DNA of 64,000 nt, from assembly GCA_009193035.1 (NCBI GenBank), contig SWDT01000001.1, forward strand, positions 992,001-1,056,000, in the 5' to 3' direction. Within the stretch, counting starts at the first letter, position 1. Each line of letters begins with the position of its first letter. The position numbers were made by a program, and so were the translations under genes. The notes beneath the pieces were generated by a model. It saw only the letters and a list, made by a program, of their open reading frames with translations, had not been told where the DNA came from and made no database searches. Origin of the DNA: Halicephalobus mephisto (taxonomy: Eukaryota; Nematoda; Chromadorea; Rhabditida; Panagrolaimidae). Positions 24,152 to 37,553 of the stretch are shown one piece after another.

Positions 24152-27100
24152 ATGGCCGATTTCCCTGGTCAACAACCCGGGTCCAATCCCGGCAGTCACT
24201 TGCAGCGACCGAACCAAGGGTATCCTGTCCAGCAGCAGTCATCGATGATGTTGAGACCCCTTGTCCAGCAATTTAACAGACCGTCTCCGAGTTACCATCA
24301 AGTAAGTTAATGGTTGTATGAGAGTTCCGTATTTGGATTCGTTTAGCCATCCCCTGCTGCTCAATCCGCGTCTTCCATGGGACACTATCAACAGATGGGG
24401 TATCAAGGGTCTCCTCATCAACTGAATCAGCAGGTTCCGAATAGGCATTTCATGGGACAGTCTCAGCAGATGGGCTCTCCTCACATGCAGGGCCTGAATC
24501 AAGGATCTCCTCTTGTGTATCCGAATAGTCAACAAGGAAACACCCAATATCCCGTGAATCAAGAAAGTCCTGCGATGAATCAGCGATACAACTCTCCCCA
24601 AATGCCACCCCAACCATATCAGCCGAGAATGCCTGGTCCTAATCAATTCTTGCCGAATCAGCCAATGAGATCAGCTTTCAATCAGATGGAACAACAACAG
24701 TATCAACCTTCTCTGGATTCTAAAGTGATCCCGGGCACGTCGACAGCAGCTTTCACTCCGATGTCGGAACCAAGTTCCAAACCAAATCGGTTTGTCCATC
24801 CAGCTTCATTGGCTTTGAGCAAGCTCCTGAACGAAGTCCCACATATCGAACCTTCTCTAATAGCTATTAGGAAAAGGTCTGGGGACGAACTAGTGGAAGA
24901 CATTGAGGAAGTCGACGAACCTCCACCCAAGGAGTACGAGGACAGAAAACAAGTCAGATGGAGTTCTATGTTGAGATGGAGAAGGGATCGGATGGAAGAA
25001 GTCGAAGCGATCGAGAAGGAAGTTGAGCAGGATTCCACGGAGGAAGAGGTACTGGCACATCCGTTAATCCGCGGGGAAGTTAAAATCAAACAACGGCTGG
25101 CTTTGGTGCGAGTTCCGTTGCCGAAGAAGAAAGAAGAGTCCAAAAAAGATCAATCTGATGACGGTTCTGGAGTTGGAGAGAAAAAGGAAGAACCTATGGA
25201 AATCTCTGACACTGTTTTTGATGACACAACTGGGAAATTAGGACATCTGAAGGAAGAAGTTCCGAAAACAGAAGAAACTCTAAAGGATGACAAGAAGAAA
25301 GAAAAAGAATACCAAACTATGCTAGTCGTCGTCTCGGAAACCCCCTATGTCCAACCTAAGGTAATTTCAAAGGATATGATCCCGGAGCAGAATCAAGAAA
25401 CTAGAGAATTTCACTCCGGTAATTACTATCCTCATTATGGGGAAATTGACGGAGTTCCTTCCATGGTTCGAAAAGCTGCCATGGAGAGGTCATTTGCGCT
25501 TAGGAAAATCCAGGAGGTTTGTTAGAGATTTAATGAAAAATGATCAGGATAATTTTTAGGCCGATGATGTCCGGTTGATGACACCGGACGATTGGTACGG
25601 CAGTTTAGAGCGGATTGAGCCATCTGTCAAAGCCGAACCTACCTTGCCAACTGAAACTGCGCAATCAACAAAAGAATCGGATGGTATAAAAGGGATACTT
25701 AATCGACGTACGGATAAGCAAGATTTGGATGAGCAACAGATGGCGAAATCAAGCAGGATTCCGCGAAGAGACGATCTTGCTTATGGAAGGAATTTCTTTT
25801 ATCTGCCGTTGAGACAGAAAAGCACGGAACTAGGTCCAGTTCAGAGTACATCTGAGGCACGACTGAAAGCCAAAATGGAAAGGAAAAACAGACTTCTAGA
25901 AACGATTCCTTGGAGATGTCTGCAATTGAATCCGAAAATCGAACCAGGCGAACCGTTACCGAAAGTCTATACATGGCATCCTCCTTTGTCTATTCCGGAA
26001 GGTCATACAGTAGTCCCGAGAATCGTTCCTCCTGTGAGTAAGGAGAGCATCTGGCATCCTCCATTAGCCTGGAAATCTTGGCATCCTCCACTGGTTTTTG
26101 ATGATGAACTCATCAAGAAGACATTGGAATCTTTGCCGGAATTGGTTGAAGAAGAACCGATTGTTCCTGTGAAAAGGAAGTTTTCAGAACCGGCAGATGA
26201 TGTGGATATGGAAAAGAAGAAAAGGGAATCGCTTGTTAGATTTTCGACACCACCTGTCACTCTTGAGATCGAAAGTCAACCAGAAACGGAAAATGCAATG
26301 GACGTGTCCACGACTGTGTTCTTGTCGGATGTGAAACCAAGGAAATCAATTATCAAGGAATCCAAAAAAATGGATGTTGATGAAAATCAGGAGAAAAAAG
26401 AAAGTGCAAATTTGGTGTATGTCACAAGGAGAATGGATGATGTTGTTCAAGTTGAGGGAAGGTCAAGTCCTCCTTTGATCACGGTACCGTATCCTTCAGT
26501 TACGAAATCGACGCAATTGGGGGAGGTTGTTAAGAGGACAGAACCCAAGGAACCACCTGTGGAAGTGGATGTAACGAGGAATCCTCATTTGTGGGTTTTT
26601 TTTGAATTATTAATTTTAAAATTTCTATTTTAGTCTTCATACTCAGAAATCTATCCGATTGAATGATCAACGATTTGCTTGGTTGTTGACTGAATACAGA
26701 GTCTCTCAGATTCGTCAGAATCAGGTTTCTAATATTTGGGATCTGAACAATCAAAAAATAATCGAATTGATGAAGACAAAAGGGGCTTCTATAGATAGTA
26801 GTGTGAGAGAAGATGCAAAAAGAGCTTTGACATTTTTGCAAGACAAGGCTGCTCATATGATTGGACGTCATGCTGAGATCAGGAATAAGCTCTTGCAGTT
26901 TTGTCTTGATTACTCTTTTGATTTTGATGATCGAACGACAGAAGATGAGAACGTGTTTTATATGAAACAAGGTGATTTCATAATTCAGATGGAAGTTGAT
27001 CGATACAGAATCAAGGATGGATGGTACTTTTGGAATATTTCTGAACCCGTTCAGGCTCCGAATTTGATTGCTTTGATGAATCACGAGAAATGGGCAGAAG

Positions 27101-30100
27101 CTTATAGAGCGATTGTCAGGATGATCGAGATCATTCCGAACTCTCTCACTTCGTAAGTTAACTGTATTTTGTGTAATTAATGCATTGTGGATTTTAGTGA
27201 AGCGAAAGATATAGTTTTTCAATCTTTGTCGATAATGGAACGGGATTTTCGAAGATATCATGAAACTGTTTCGTATCGTTCCCATATCTTTGCTTTGAAT
27301 GACATGCTTCCGAGGACAGATGTCACTCCGTTTACTATTATTTTGCCGAGACCTCCTGTTGAAATCGAACGTGATCTTGTTGATTTGCCGAAGATTAGTG
27401 AATTATTCGAGTCTAGTCGGAATGTAGCAGTTCTCAAGGTTCAGATAGATGCTATGAGTAAGCATCCGTTTGCTCTTCAAAGTTCCTTGACTTCTTCTCT
27501 GACTTGGATCAAACCAGAATCTCATTCTATTGGAGCTAGATACATGTTTAAATTCAATCGTCCGATTGCAATTCGTTATGGAGCGTATAAGCAACTACAG
27601 ACGAGTGTAGATGAAGTCTTGGTTGAGCAGAATTTCATTAATGCTTACAGTACAATGGTTAGGTTAGCACATCCACATCGAGCTATTAGTATTGCAGATA
27701 TTACGAACAATTTTATATTGTCTTTCGATACAGATTCTATTCCGAAAAATGAGGAACATGATTTGTTGATCTCTGGGTTTTATTTCACTCATCCAAAACA
27801 AGCTCTTAGTGCTTTTTATATTGTGAAAAAAGAAGTGATTCTAAATAGATTATGTGAATCGACGTATGAACAAGATCCTGTTGCTCTTGATTACAAGTAT
27901 ACTAATGAGAAAGTGAAAAACAGAATGTCGGTGAGATTGGGAGAAATGAAAAATGGAAGATTAAAATTTTATTTTCATTATGCTTGTATTGCTGTTGAAT
28001 GTCTTATTGTAGTGAATAATTATGGAAATGTGGAAATTTCTAGTTTGAAAGCTGCTCATCATGGTAATAGAGTTCGTCCGGGGTACTTGACAGCAAGAGA
28101 TTTTGAAAAAATTATTGAGAAATGGTCAAAGAAAGAACCTTTTAAGTTTACTTTGAAACAAGTTGCTAAATTTCATGGAATTGTCTCTAAAACTTGGAAT
28201 ATTCCCAAGCTTATTGATCAAATAATCAATTGTTTGAAAGGACAATGTAAAATTAAAACGGATGAGATTCATTTCTTTCAACCTGTTTCGCTTGCTCATA
28301 AGAGGAGAAATATTAGAAGGGAAATTATCAATAGAAGGACGAGAATTGAACTCCTTAAGGCAAGATTGAAAGAATTGATTGAAGAACAGAAGAGAAGAAG
28401 GAAAATGAAACAGAAAGATGATCATGATAGGAAAAATAAAGATGAAGATAGAGATGATGGAACTGGTGGAAGTGGAAATGGGTCTGGAAGTTCTGGTAGT
28501 GGTGGGAAATCGGAAAGAGGATCTGGTTCTGGACAGAATTCTTCTCCTAGGTTTGATGCAGAAATGTCGGGAACTGATTCTTCTTCGGATTTTGATGCTG
28601 AATTGGCTCAATTGACAGAAGAATACAAAGATAAATTTCTGGATTTTGTTGCTAAGAATATGGATGAGATATTGCTTGGATTCAAACAATCGTCATTGAG
28701 GAATAGTAAATTTAATCTTAAAAATATTTTGAAACAATTGGACGATATTCAACTTTCAACTACTGTAAATACAGTAGACTCGACGTCCTTGTTGGAATCG
28801 AGGAGGAAAAATGAAATAGTTGATGCTATGAGACAGTCGGGTGATGATGAAGATGATGGTTTTGGTTGTGATAGTGATACTTTTCAATTTCAACGTGATG
28901 AATATTATAAGAAATGTGTGAATTTTAAATATGATGATGATTTTTATGAGAAACGATGGAAATATGGAAAAAAGAAAAGTGGGCCTTTGAATTTTATGGA
29001 AATGAGAGAGATTAGAAGGAAAACAGCTGAGAAAAAATCGAAAAATTATTTACATTATATGGTTTTTCAAAAAATTCTTCGAAGAAAGAGATTGAGACAG
29101 ATTCCGAAACAACATAGACGTGGTCGTAGATTCAATTGGCAGAAAGTGAACTCAATTAATAGAAGACTAGGAATTGCTTGGAAGTACTTTATTCGTTTTT
29201 GCAATTTTGACTATGATGTTTATGATTTTCCTAGGACTTCAGTTACTTGGCCAATGTTAAGTGATCAGCGAGTGAGTGTCAACTTTGGAGACACTTTGAA
29301 TGATGCTGAAGATGAAGAAATTGCCTTTGAGGAAATGGATGAGTATTTCAATATTAGTGATTCTGAAGAACGAGAGAATATCAGTAGTTATTTGACTTAT
29401 ATTCCGGATATTGTCCCTGGGATGGAAAAGAAAACGTTTGAAAAGACGTCTCCGATTATTAGTGTTGTTGGAAAATTGCTTCCAGATGCGAAAAAAGTTC
29501 TTCAAGAAAATGTTAAAAAATTGAAAGAAAAAAATCCGAATGCTTCTTGGATTTCTGGCTGGGATGAAAGTGAACTTAATAAGTTGTATTGTGATATTCT
29601 TAAACGTCAATCATCGACGAAAATAGAGAAAATAGATCATGATGCAAGACCGACAGCTCTTCGATTTATTGCTATGGTAACGAAATTACGGGATCGTAAA
29701 ATTGCTCTTTTTCCAAATGAAGCCCTGAGGCATGCAGCTATTGCTTTGAGAGATGGACCTTTTGCTCATTTGGAATTAAGCAAGGAGTATCCTTCAGTTC
29801 CTCCGACTCCTCCAAATACGCGGTCTACTACTCCACCAAAGAATCAACAAAATGAAACAGAATTGAGAGACACTTCTAATCTTGCAAGTGTAGAGAAGGA
29901 AATTGAGCTAGTTATTGCAGGAAGAAAGTTTGAACCGATTCCGATGGAAGAGGAGACGGAGGATGAGGATTGTGCAATGCAGAAAGAAATGTCCAAGAAA
30001 TCGGATAGTGATGATGATTCTTCTTCTGTGAGTACTGTTCCGGAATTGAGTTTTGGTCCTTCTAAATCGACAACTCAATCAATTACTTCGGCAATGAATA

Positions 30101-33100
30101 TTACTCATCAAAAAGCAGTTCAACTTTTTAATGAACCGATTCAACAACATCTTAGTGGTACTACTTATGTTGAGCAAATTAGAACTAAACTTTTGGTGAG
30201 TTATTTTGGGGGTTTTTAAATATAGAATGTGATTTCAGAGAATTTGGAACTATTTTGAACCTTATTATAAGAGTGCTGCTGCTTTTGAAAGAATGTTAGA
30301 GATATATGGACCTGTGGCTATATATAATCAGCTACAAGGACATCGACATAATTTGGAAATTGAAAGACAAAGAAAAGAAGCTATGAGACATAGTCAACAG
30401 GAATATATGAGATTGATACATCAAGGACAAACGCATTTTCAACAAGGTCTTAATCAACAACAACATCAACAAATGCAATCTTTGCAGAGACCTCAAATTT
30501 CAAATAATCAGTTTAATCCTTCTACAGGTGTTCAACCTCCATTTTCGTTGAATTCACAGAGAATGCCTCAATCACAAATGGGAATGCCTTCAAATCCTTT
30601 GACTGCAATGACGAATATGTCAATAGGATCTTATGATGCTCAAGGACATTTTCAAGCTTCACAACCACCGGAATTTTTTCCGGATAGTTCTTCTAGTAGT
30701 GCTGTTTCTACTCCGACTTCTGTTGGTCCACAGCAATCTCCATTTACTCCAACTGGGATTTCTAGAAGACGAGGTCGTGGAGGAAAAAGAGCGAATATGG
30801 GAGAAAGAACTCCTTCGACAGAAGTTGCAATGGTTGGAAGTCCGTTGATGGATATGCAGAAAGGTAAGAAGAATTGTGAGTTGTTGGAATTTTTATTAAT
30901 AATTAATTTTATTTAAAGCTAAACGAGGTCGACCGAGGAAGAATCAGATTCCACCAAGTCCTCAAATGATGCCTCCGGGAAGTGTTCCTCCTCAATCTCC
31001 TCTTAGTCGTGGTGGTTATCAACAACCGTATGCACAGGTACCGATGACTTCTCAAGGACAGAATTTTAGCAACTTTTATCCTGGACAGAATCCTCAACAG
31101 TTTAATCAGCCATATCCTCCACGATTGGGATATCTTCAACAATCTCCAGTTAATCCTCAGATGGGGATGCAAATGAAGTTTGCTAGACCAGATGTACCTC
31201 AAGGGTTTTCTCATAGTAGTTATGAACCGTCCTCGTCGGATGATGAGGAGACTGATCCTCCTCCTCCGAGTATCATGCCTGGGGCGACTCCTCTGGGTCA
31301 AAAAACTTCCTTCAATCAGACGGATGATAATGATGATTCTGCCAGTCAGATGCCGGAGGAATCTACTCAAGATCAGGATTATTCTTTTGAAACAAAGGAA
31401 AAATCTAAAACAAGTGAGAAGAAAAATGATCGATCTGTATCAGAATCTCCTGTTTTTCACCTTGAAACTTCTAAATCTGAAAAAAGTAAAAATCAAAAAT
31501 CTTCAAAAGAAAAAAGAGTAATCATCAGTGATTCTGATGATTCAGATGAATCTCCAAAACCATCGAAGAAAAAAACAATAATTGATGATGATGACGATGA
31601 TGAATTGAAGAGGAAATCTAAAATTTCGAAACCTAAATCTCCTGATTTGAAACAGAAAATTAAAAAAGAAAAACGAGAAAGGGAAAAAGATAAAGAAAAA
31701 GCTATTCAATTGGCTCAGTATGAGGAGGAACGGGCTAGGAAAAAGAAAAAAATGGAACAACGGGCGAAAATTGAACAACAGAATAAGTCTGATAAACCGG
31801 TTACGGTAGAGGAAGAAGATAGATTGAAAAAGGAAAAGAAGGAAAGAAAGGAAAAAAGACGATTGGAAAAAGAAAAAATTGAACAAGAAAGATTAAAAAC
31901 GCTTAAAAAAGGAGAGAAAAAAATAAAGAAAAAAGAAGAAAATTCAGAAGTTTCTGGATCGTCTGAAAAAATTAAAAAAAGAAAAAAATCAACCATAGGG
32001 AAAGGATTGACTGATGATGAAGACAGTCAAGAAGCTTCTTCTCTGAAATCCCTCGCGAAAGCGATGAAGATATCTACAGGAGAAAAGAAAATTACAGATC
32101 CGGCTAAAAAGAAATTGGAGAAAGATCTGAGTAAATCTGTTCCTAAAGAATCTCGGAAAAGACCCATGGGAGATGGACATGAAGTCCCGGCTAAGAAACA
32201 TAAGGACATGTTAGCTGACATTCCGAAGTTCAATTTTGAACTTCCGGTTAATCCGATCACGAATCAGAGGAAGAAGATCTCGGCTCAGATTGTCCCGGAA
32301 CCGGGGTTGCTCGTGGAGATCCCGATTGAGTTCATATATAAACTTTATGAAGCTCATATAGCCGCTTCAGAACCAAATTCGGTCATAACGAAGAAAATAG
32401 TCGAAAAATGGAAAAAGAAATGTCTAGATGCGGCTTCGAAGACTCATTCTGAAGTTGAGGTTATTCTTGACGACAAAAAACGATTATTATCGATGTTGGA
32501 AAATGCTCAAGATAGGAGAAATAAGGAAATCGCTTCTATGGATGCGGCGGAAAAAGCTCAAATGGAGAGAACTTTGAAATTGAAGGAAGCCACGGCGGCG
32601 AAGAAGGATCAACCTCAGAAACCGAAACTTCGACCTTTGACCTCTAATCCTAATATAGGCAAAAGTCCTCTTGATTCATCTGAAACATTAAGTAGAATTC
32701 TGGATCAAGCAATTCCGGAAAAGAAGAAACATAGAGATGCGGCTTCCAGGGCTGCCAAGGCGGCGAAGGAGATGGACGCCGAAGCTGCTTATATGGCCGC
32801 CATTGAGGTCGTTACGGGCAACACGATCGGCATGGAAGCTTTAAAGTCCTTCAAAATTCCCAAAGTTCAGAATGTCGATAAAGATAAAGATAAGGAAAAA
32901 GATAAAGAAAAAGAAGGGAAACCAAAGGAAGGAGATCCTGGGAACGAGAAGGAACGGGAGAAGGAGGAGGAACAGGACAAAGATGACAGAGATCGTGACA
33001 GGGATCGCGACAGAGAGCGGGATAGAAGACATGACTTTTACAGGAGATTCTCCGGGGAATATGATAGGAGATATGAGGGAGATCGACGATATGAAGGTGG

Positions 33101-34174
33101 TGACAAACGGTTTGGGGATCGTTATGATGATTATCTCCATGAGTATCATCGAGAAGACTACGCCAGAGGTGGATTTCATCATCATGGAGACAGAAGAGGA
33201 GTGAGCACTGGTGGATATCACAATAGACGACATAATAGAAGTCCTCGAGGAGAAAGTTTTGAACGTCGTGGAGGTGGGAGTCACTATCCGCCTCACAGAG
33301 GAGGAAGAGGAGGTCCCGGAGCGACTTACAGAGGAGGCCGAGGGGCTTTCCGTGATGAAAGAGCTCCAAGGGAGTGGAAGGGCCATGGACCTCGACCTCA
33401 CGAAGACTTTTACGAAGGTCTTCCTCCAAAGCAACAACAACTCAACAGAGAAGCTGGGGCTGGCATTGACGACGAATATCAGTCGGGAGAGTACGCCATG
33501 GATCCGAGGTTTTCTGCATCCAGATTTGAAGGAGGTCCAGGATTCCCTCCTCCTCCTCAACGGAAGGTTCTTCTCCCGAACAGAGTATCAGACGTGTAAG
33601 TTTTTAAACCGCGGAATTCAATGTTAAAAAATAATTAAAATTTGAACTTAATGAAACGAATGAACGACCCGGACATTCGTGTTGAGAGTCGTTTTTCACA
33701 CTTGTTTATTTTTATATAAAAATTAATAATTTTATTTTACTTACTTTTTCTGCTTTTTTTATTCCGAAATCTTGAAATCAATGTATTTTTTAAATTTAAT
33801 CAAACTTTTTGTTGTTAGTTTCTCGAATAGATGTGTAATAGTCTCGATAGGAATTTCGTAATTGTGCACTTGAATTTTCGGATGATTTTTAATATTGTTA
33901 TTATTTTAGAAGACCTCCTTATGACGCTTCGAATCAACAACCTAATAGACCTGGTGGCTGGAGTCATCCAGGGTTCTTCAATCAGACAGCAGCAGGACCG
34001 GCTCCGGGACCTCTTTCGCAGCCCCTCCACAAAGGCCCTCAGCAGATGGGTAGTTTCCAGGGTCATCCGGGTGGCGAGAGGAGACCTCTTCCTGAGCAAA
34101 AAGGCCCTGCTAGACCTCGGGAGTCTCGAGATTCCCCTCCTGATGTCGGTTTGCAGATCGATGAAGGTGATTGA
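24152..34174 (+). CDS. mdt-1: Very large MED1-family (Mediator subunit 1-like) protein
   Basis: MED1 links nuclear receptors and other activators to Mediator. Eight exons (24152-24301, 24347-25516, 25560-26590, 26634-27152, 27198-30195, 30239-30863, 30919-33595, 33910-34174) join in phase to about 3144 aa. Residues 1-780 are Gln/Pro-rich then acidic, with three WHPPL motifs. The MED1 resemblance spans residues about 784-1350: a block ending SEPVQAPNLIALM, then ARYMFKFNRPIAI with a KQLQ, FYFTHPKQALSAFYIVKK, and RLKFYFHY. The rest is low complexity: a Gly/Ser stretch, Gln-rich sequence, an AT-hook (KRGRPRK, about residue 2168), a long Lys/Glu region, and an Arg/Asp then Arg/Gly-rich tail. A basic, Lys/Asp-rich C-terminus also fits MED1. 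The assignment rests on remembered patterns and is moderate. Confidence 0.6.
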
Positions 34175-34506
34175 CGATCCATATATGAAACATAGTTCCT
34201 CGAGTCCCAAATTATTTTTCTTTCATTTTGTGATAGAATGTGAACGTTTTCATCGTTTAATTGATATAAATTTGCCTTATAACATTAAAACAGAGGTCTT
34301 TGACCTGGGAAAGCACGGCGAAATTTGCCAGCCAAACAAATGGGAAAAACTGGGGAAAGCGCGGGATATCGATCAACGAATGCGGTCTGTCGGCTCTACG
34401 CCCTCGGCGTTCTGCTGCTTCCTTGCCAATCCGGTCCAGTCTGTTCCGACTTTCTTCCTTCAGGTCACTCTATGGGAAATAAGAAAGATTAATTTTTAAA
34501 AAAACA
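34175..34506. other. Short intergenic region between the MED1-like gene and the galactosyltransferase gene
   Basis: About 330 bp separating two genes on the same strand. It has CATATATGAAAC near 34186 and a GC-rich patch at 34300-34460 with no recognised product. It could hold the 3' UTR plus an operon spacer or a promoter. Confidence 0.35.
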
Positions 34507-36280
34507 ATGTCTTTATTGTTGAGTTTTTTGTTTTTTATATTTTTTTTCGGAAAAATTCATGCGGGATTTCCTGGAGCTCAGCCGGATGATGGAGATTACC
34601 GTCATTTGTATCCGAAAGTTTGTTTTGGAATCAGAATCAATGTCCACGAACATACTTTGCCTTATTCGATGGGGTTAGTCGAGAATCTGAAGTACCCCAA
34701 GGACAGAATCCATGTAGCTTTTATTTCCGAAGAATCCAGCGATCAAGAAACGATTGGAAGTGCAAAATAGTGAGTTTTGTTTACTTATTGTTTAATTTAA
34801 TTGTTTATTTAGTTGGTCAGCCCAGAATTCCAAATTTTATCTCTCGACCGCCGTCTTGGAGAACAGGAAGAACACCAGAGAAGAAGCGCTTCAATGGTCT
34901 CGGAAAAAAAATTGCGATTTCGCTTTTATCACCAGTCCTGACGATTTCTTGATGTCCAATATTCTGAGGAAATTGATCGATCTGAAGTTCGTTGCTGTTT
35001 CTCCTTTGCTCAACGGACCCTTCGGCAGTCATTCGAACGTCCATGGATTGCTCGATTCGAACTTCGTCGACAGAGTAAAAATCGGAAGTCAGCAAGTGTA
35101 CTACTTCAAGGGTCCTTATCTGATCAATTTGAAGGAAATTGATTCTTCTTATTTGACTTTTGATTCGGATAATCTCAGGGATTACAACGGACCGAATGAT
35201 CCGATTCAAGTCTTTGCTTATTCCGCTTTTTCTATGAAAATTCCGATATTTGTGGACAACAGGGAGTTTTATGGTTATATTTTGGATTCTGGTTTTTATT
35301 CAATCAATTACCACCGGAAATTACTTGGGTACTTCTTGGCTAATTTGGTTTCGGATAAAGGACCAATGCCGTTCCCGTACTCCACAGCCCTCGAACCCTG
35401 GTACCCTGTCCCTTCTCAACTCGGATTTGACCAAATTTACGTCATTAATCTGAAACGAAGACCAGAAAGACTTCAAAAAATGGACTTGATCATGCGTTTA
35501 CTCGGGATCGAATACCGCGTTTTTGAAGCTGTCGATGGACACAATTTGACGCCGGAACAGCTTTCATATATCCAATTCCTGCCTGGTTACGAAGATCCGT
35601 TTTACAAAAGACCGATGAAGAAAGGCGAAATTGGGTGTTTCTTGAGTCATTACGGTATCTGGAAACACGTCGTTCAACGGGGATTTGAACGAGTTGTAAT
35701 TTTCGAAGATGACGTCAGATTCTCAGAAAACAGCACTGTCGAGTTGTCTGGTGTTATTGAAGACATAATTAAGACGAGATTGGAATGGGATCTCATTTAT
35801 CTGGGAAGAAAGAAAATGACGCCTCAGGGAGACGAGTTCTTTGTTCCAGGCGAGTTTTATATAGGAAATAAAATTTAAACAAATTTTTTAGGACATCGAT
35901 ATTTAAGCACTTTGGCTTACTCGTACTGGACCTTAGGCTATGCTTTGACTCAATCTGGAGCTCAAAAACTACTAGCCACCAATCCGTTGCAGAAAATGCT
36001 CGCGTTGGATGAATTTTTGCCAATTATGTACGACAAACATCCGAACAAGGAATGGTCGAGTTATTTCCCAGAGAGAAATCTGAAGGCTTATGCTGTGTAC
36101 CCGGTCATTGTCACTCCAGAAAGGTATACACACGATGTTGGATATGTCAGTGACACAGAGGCATCCACAATCGTAGACATTGGTCAAAAAGAAAACGAGT
36201 CCAACTACATTCGCGAAAAAAACGGAAATCTTCGTAACAACTTTTATGACAGCTCAACTGTAGCCAAGAACGAGCTGTAA
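34507..36280 (+). CDS. Procollagen galactosyltransferase (COLGALT/GLT25D, glycosyltransferase family 25)
   Basis: This ER enzyme adds galactose to hydroxylysine in collagens, abundant substrates in nematode cuticle and basement membrane. Exons 34507-34769, 34813-35849 and 35892-36280 give 562 aa. A signal peptide is present (residues about 1-19). The N-terminal half is glycosyltransferase-2-like; the C-terminal half is GT25-like, with IYVINLKRRPERL, FEAVDGHNL, KKGEIGCFLSHY and the acidic FEDDVRF. After the third exon begins there is SYWTLGYALT. The protein ends in KNEL, an ER-retrieval-like tetrapeptide. The second intron is placed as GC-AG (donor CAG, then GCGAGT) because only that keeps the conserved frame. 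Confidence 0.92.
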
Positions 36281-36444
36281 TCTACGCTTTATACGTGTCA
36301 AAATCCTGCCCCAATTTGCCTCGTTGATATATAGCTTTAACTTTAAAAAATAAAATTTTTCTTTTCTTCCCACAACAACAAATTTCCGGTTTTATCCACT
36401 TGTACATTTGTTTTTATTTTTCACTTGCTCCTATGTTTAGTTTC

Positions 36445-37553
36445 ATGGGTTGTATCAACTCAAAATGCGATGTCGAAGCAGATGGAAGACGATTAGTTAT
36501 GTTAAAGGAGATCGCTCAAGGGTGAGTTGTGGCTTAGTGGATTCCGAGTTCATATATCAACTTGTTCGTTTTCAGAGGGTTCAGTGTGATTTTTCTAGCC
36601 AGAGACATTGATTCTGGGGAGAAAGTGGTTGTGAAGAAGATTGATTGTCATTCTACGGGTGAAGTGGAGAGGACAAGGAAGGAGATAAAGATCCACCAGA
36701 GCTTCGGAGCGAACGACAACATTATCCATATCCTGGCTGCAGCAGAAATGTTATTAAGCGATAGTATTACTCGATTTTATCTAGTCTTTCCTTATAGAAA
36801 TGCAAGTACTTGGATTTGCAGCAGAATTGATATATGAACGATTTCAGATGGGTTCATTGCAAGCCGAGTTAGAAAAACGATCACCAACCAGAGATTACTT
36901 TGAAGTCGAAAAAGTTATTTTTATTTTTGAACAAATATGTAACGCTGTTAGATGTCTACATCACTTCAATCCGCCACTTATCCATCGGGATTTGAAACCA
37001 GCTAATGTGCTTTTTGTCGACGAAGATCACGTCGAACTTACTGATTTCGGTTCCTGCATGAATGGACCGGTTTCCGTCAAGGACGGCAGACACAGTCGGC
37101 ACTTGGTTGATGATGCCGGTGAACATTCGACCATGACATATCGAGCGCCGGAGTTGTTCAATTGCGACACTGGGATGGTGCTGGATCAGTCAATCGATAT
37201 ATGGGCAAGTTTAGTCCCGCTTGATAAACATGAAAATTAATAATTTCAGTCTCTCGGATGTGTGCTGTACGCAATTTGCTATTTCAAATCTCCTTTTGAT
37301 GAAGCTTACGAGAAGGGGGATAGTGTCCCGCTTGCCGCCATGAGCGGACGGATCAAGTTTCCCTCAGATGCACCGTAAGATTCCTTCCAAATTACTGTGT
37401 AATTTTATACTGTTCAATTTCAGATTCCCGAATTCACTTAATGAATTAATTTCGAAGTTGCTGAAAGTTGAAGCTCGTGAACGTCCAGATATAGACTCGG
37501 TTATGGCTTTACTCAAATCTTACAGACCGAGTAATTTTTCCAATGGAAACTGA
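36445..37553 (+). CDS. STK16/MPSK-type serine/threonine kinase, NAK family
   Basis: STK16 relatives are myristoylated and palmitoylated kinases of the Golgi and secretory pathway. Exons 36445-36521, 36576-36801, 36848-37204, 37250-37374 and 37424-37553 give 304 aa, the usual family length. ATG 36445 is chosen because it yields MGCINSKC, a myristoylation plus palmitoylation signal, and a TATGTTTAG acceptor lies just before it; an ATG at 36433 would be upstream of that acceptor. Motifs: GGFS (glycine loop), VVKKID, HRDLKPAN, DFGSC, YRAPELF, DIWSLGCVLYA and KGDSVPLA. Two introns appear to use GCAAGT donors (36802, 37205). It starts 164 bp after the galactosyltransferase stop. Confidence 0.92.

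Noticed and set aside
26640..28200. MED12 or MED14 identity for the large protein
   Set aside because: A KSIRLNDQRFAWL phrase recalls the MED12 domain, but later blocks do not follow MED12 or MED14, whereas several consecutive blocks follow MED1 order.
32841..33560. Long minus-strand frames over the Arg/Asp-rich region
   Set aside because: They are complements of the repetitive Lys/Glu/Arg/Asp codons of the plus-strand gene.
33831..34499. Plus-strand reading frame of 222 codons after the large MED1-like exon
   Set aside because: It overlaps the last exon (33910-34174) in a different frame and continues into non-coding DNA; the exon frame is the protein-like one.
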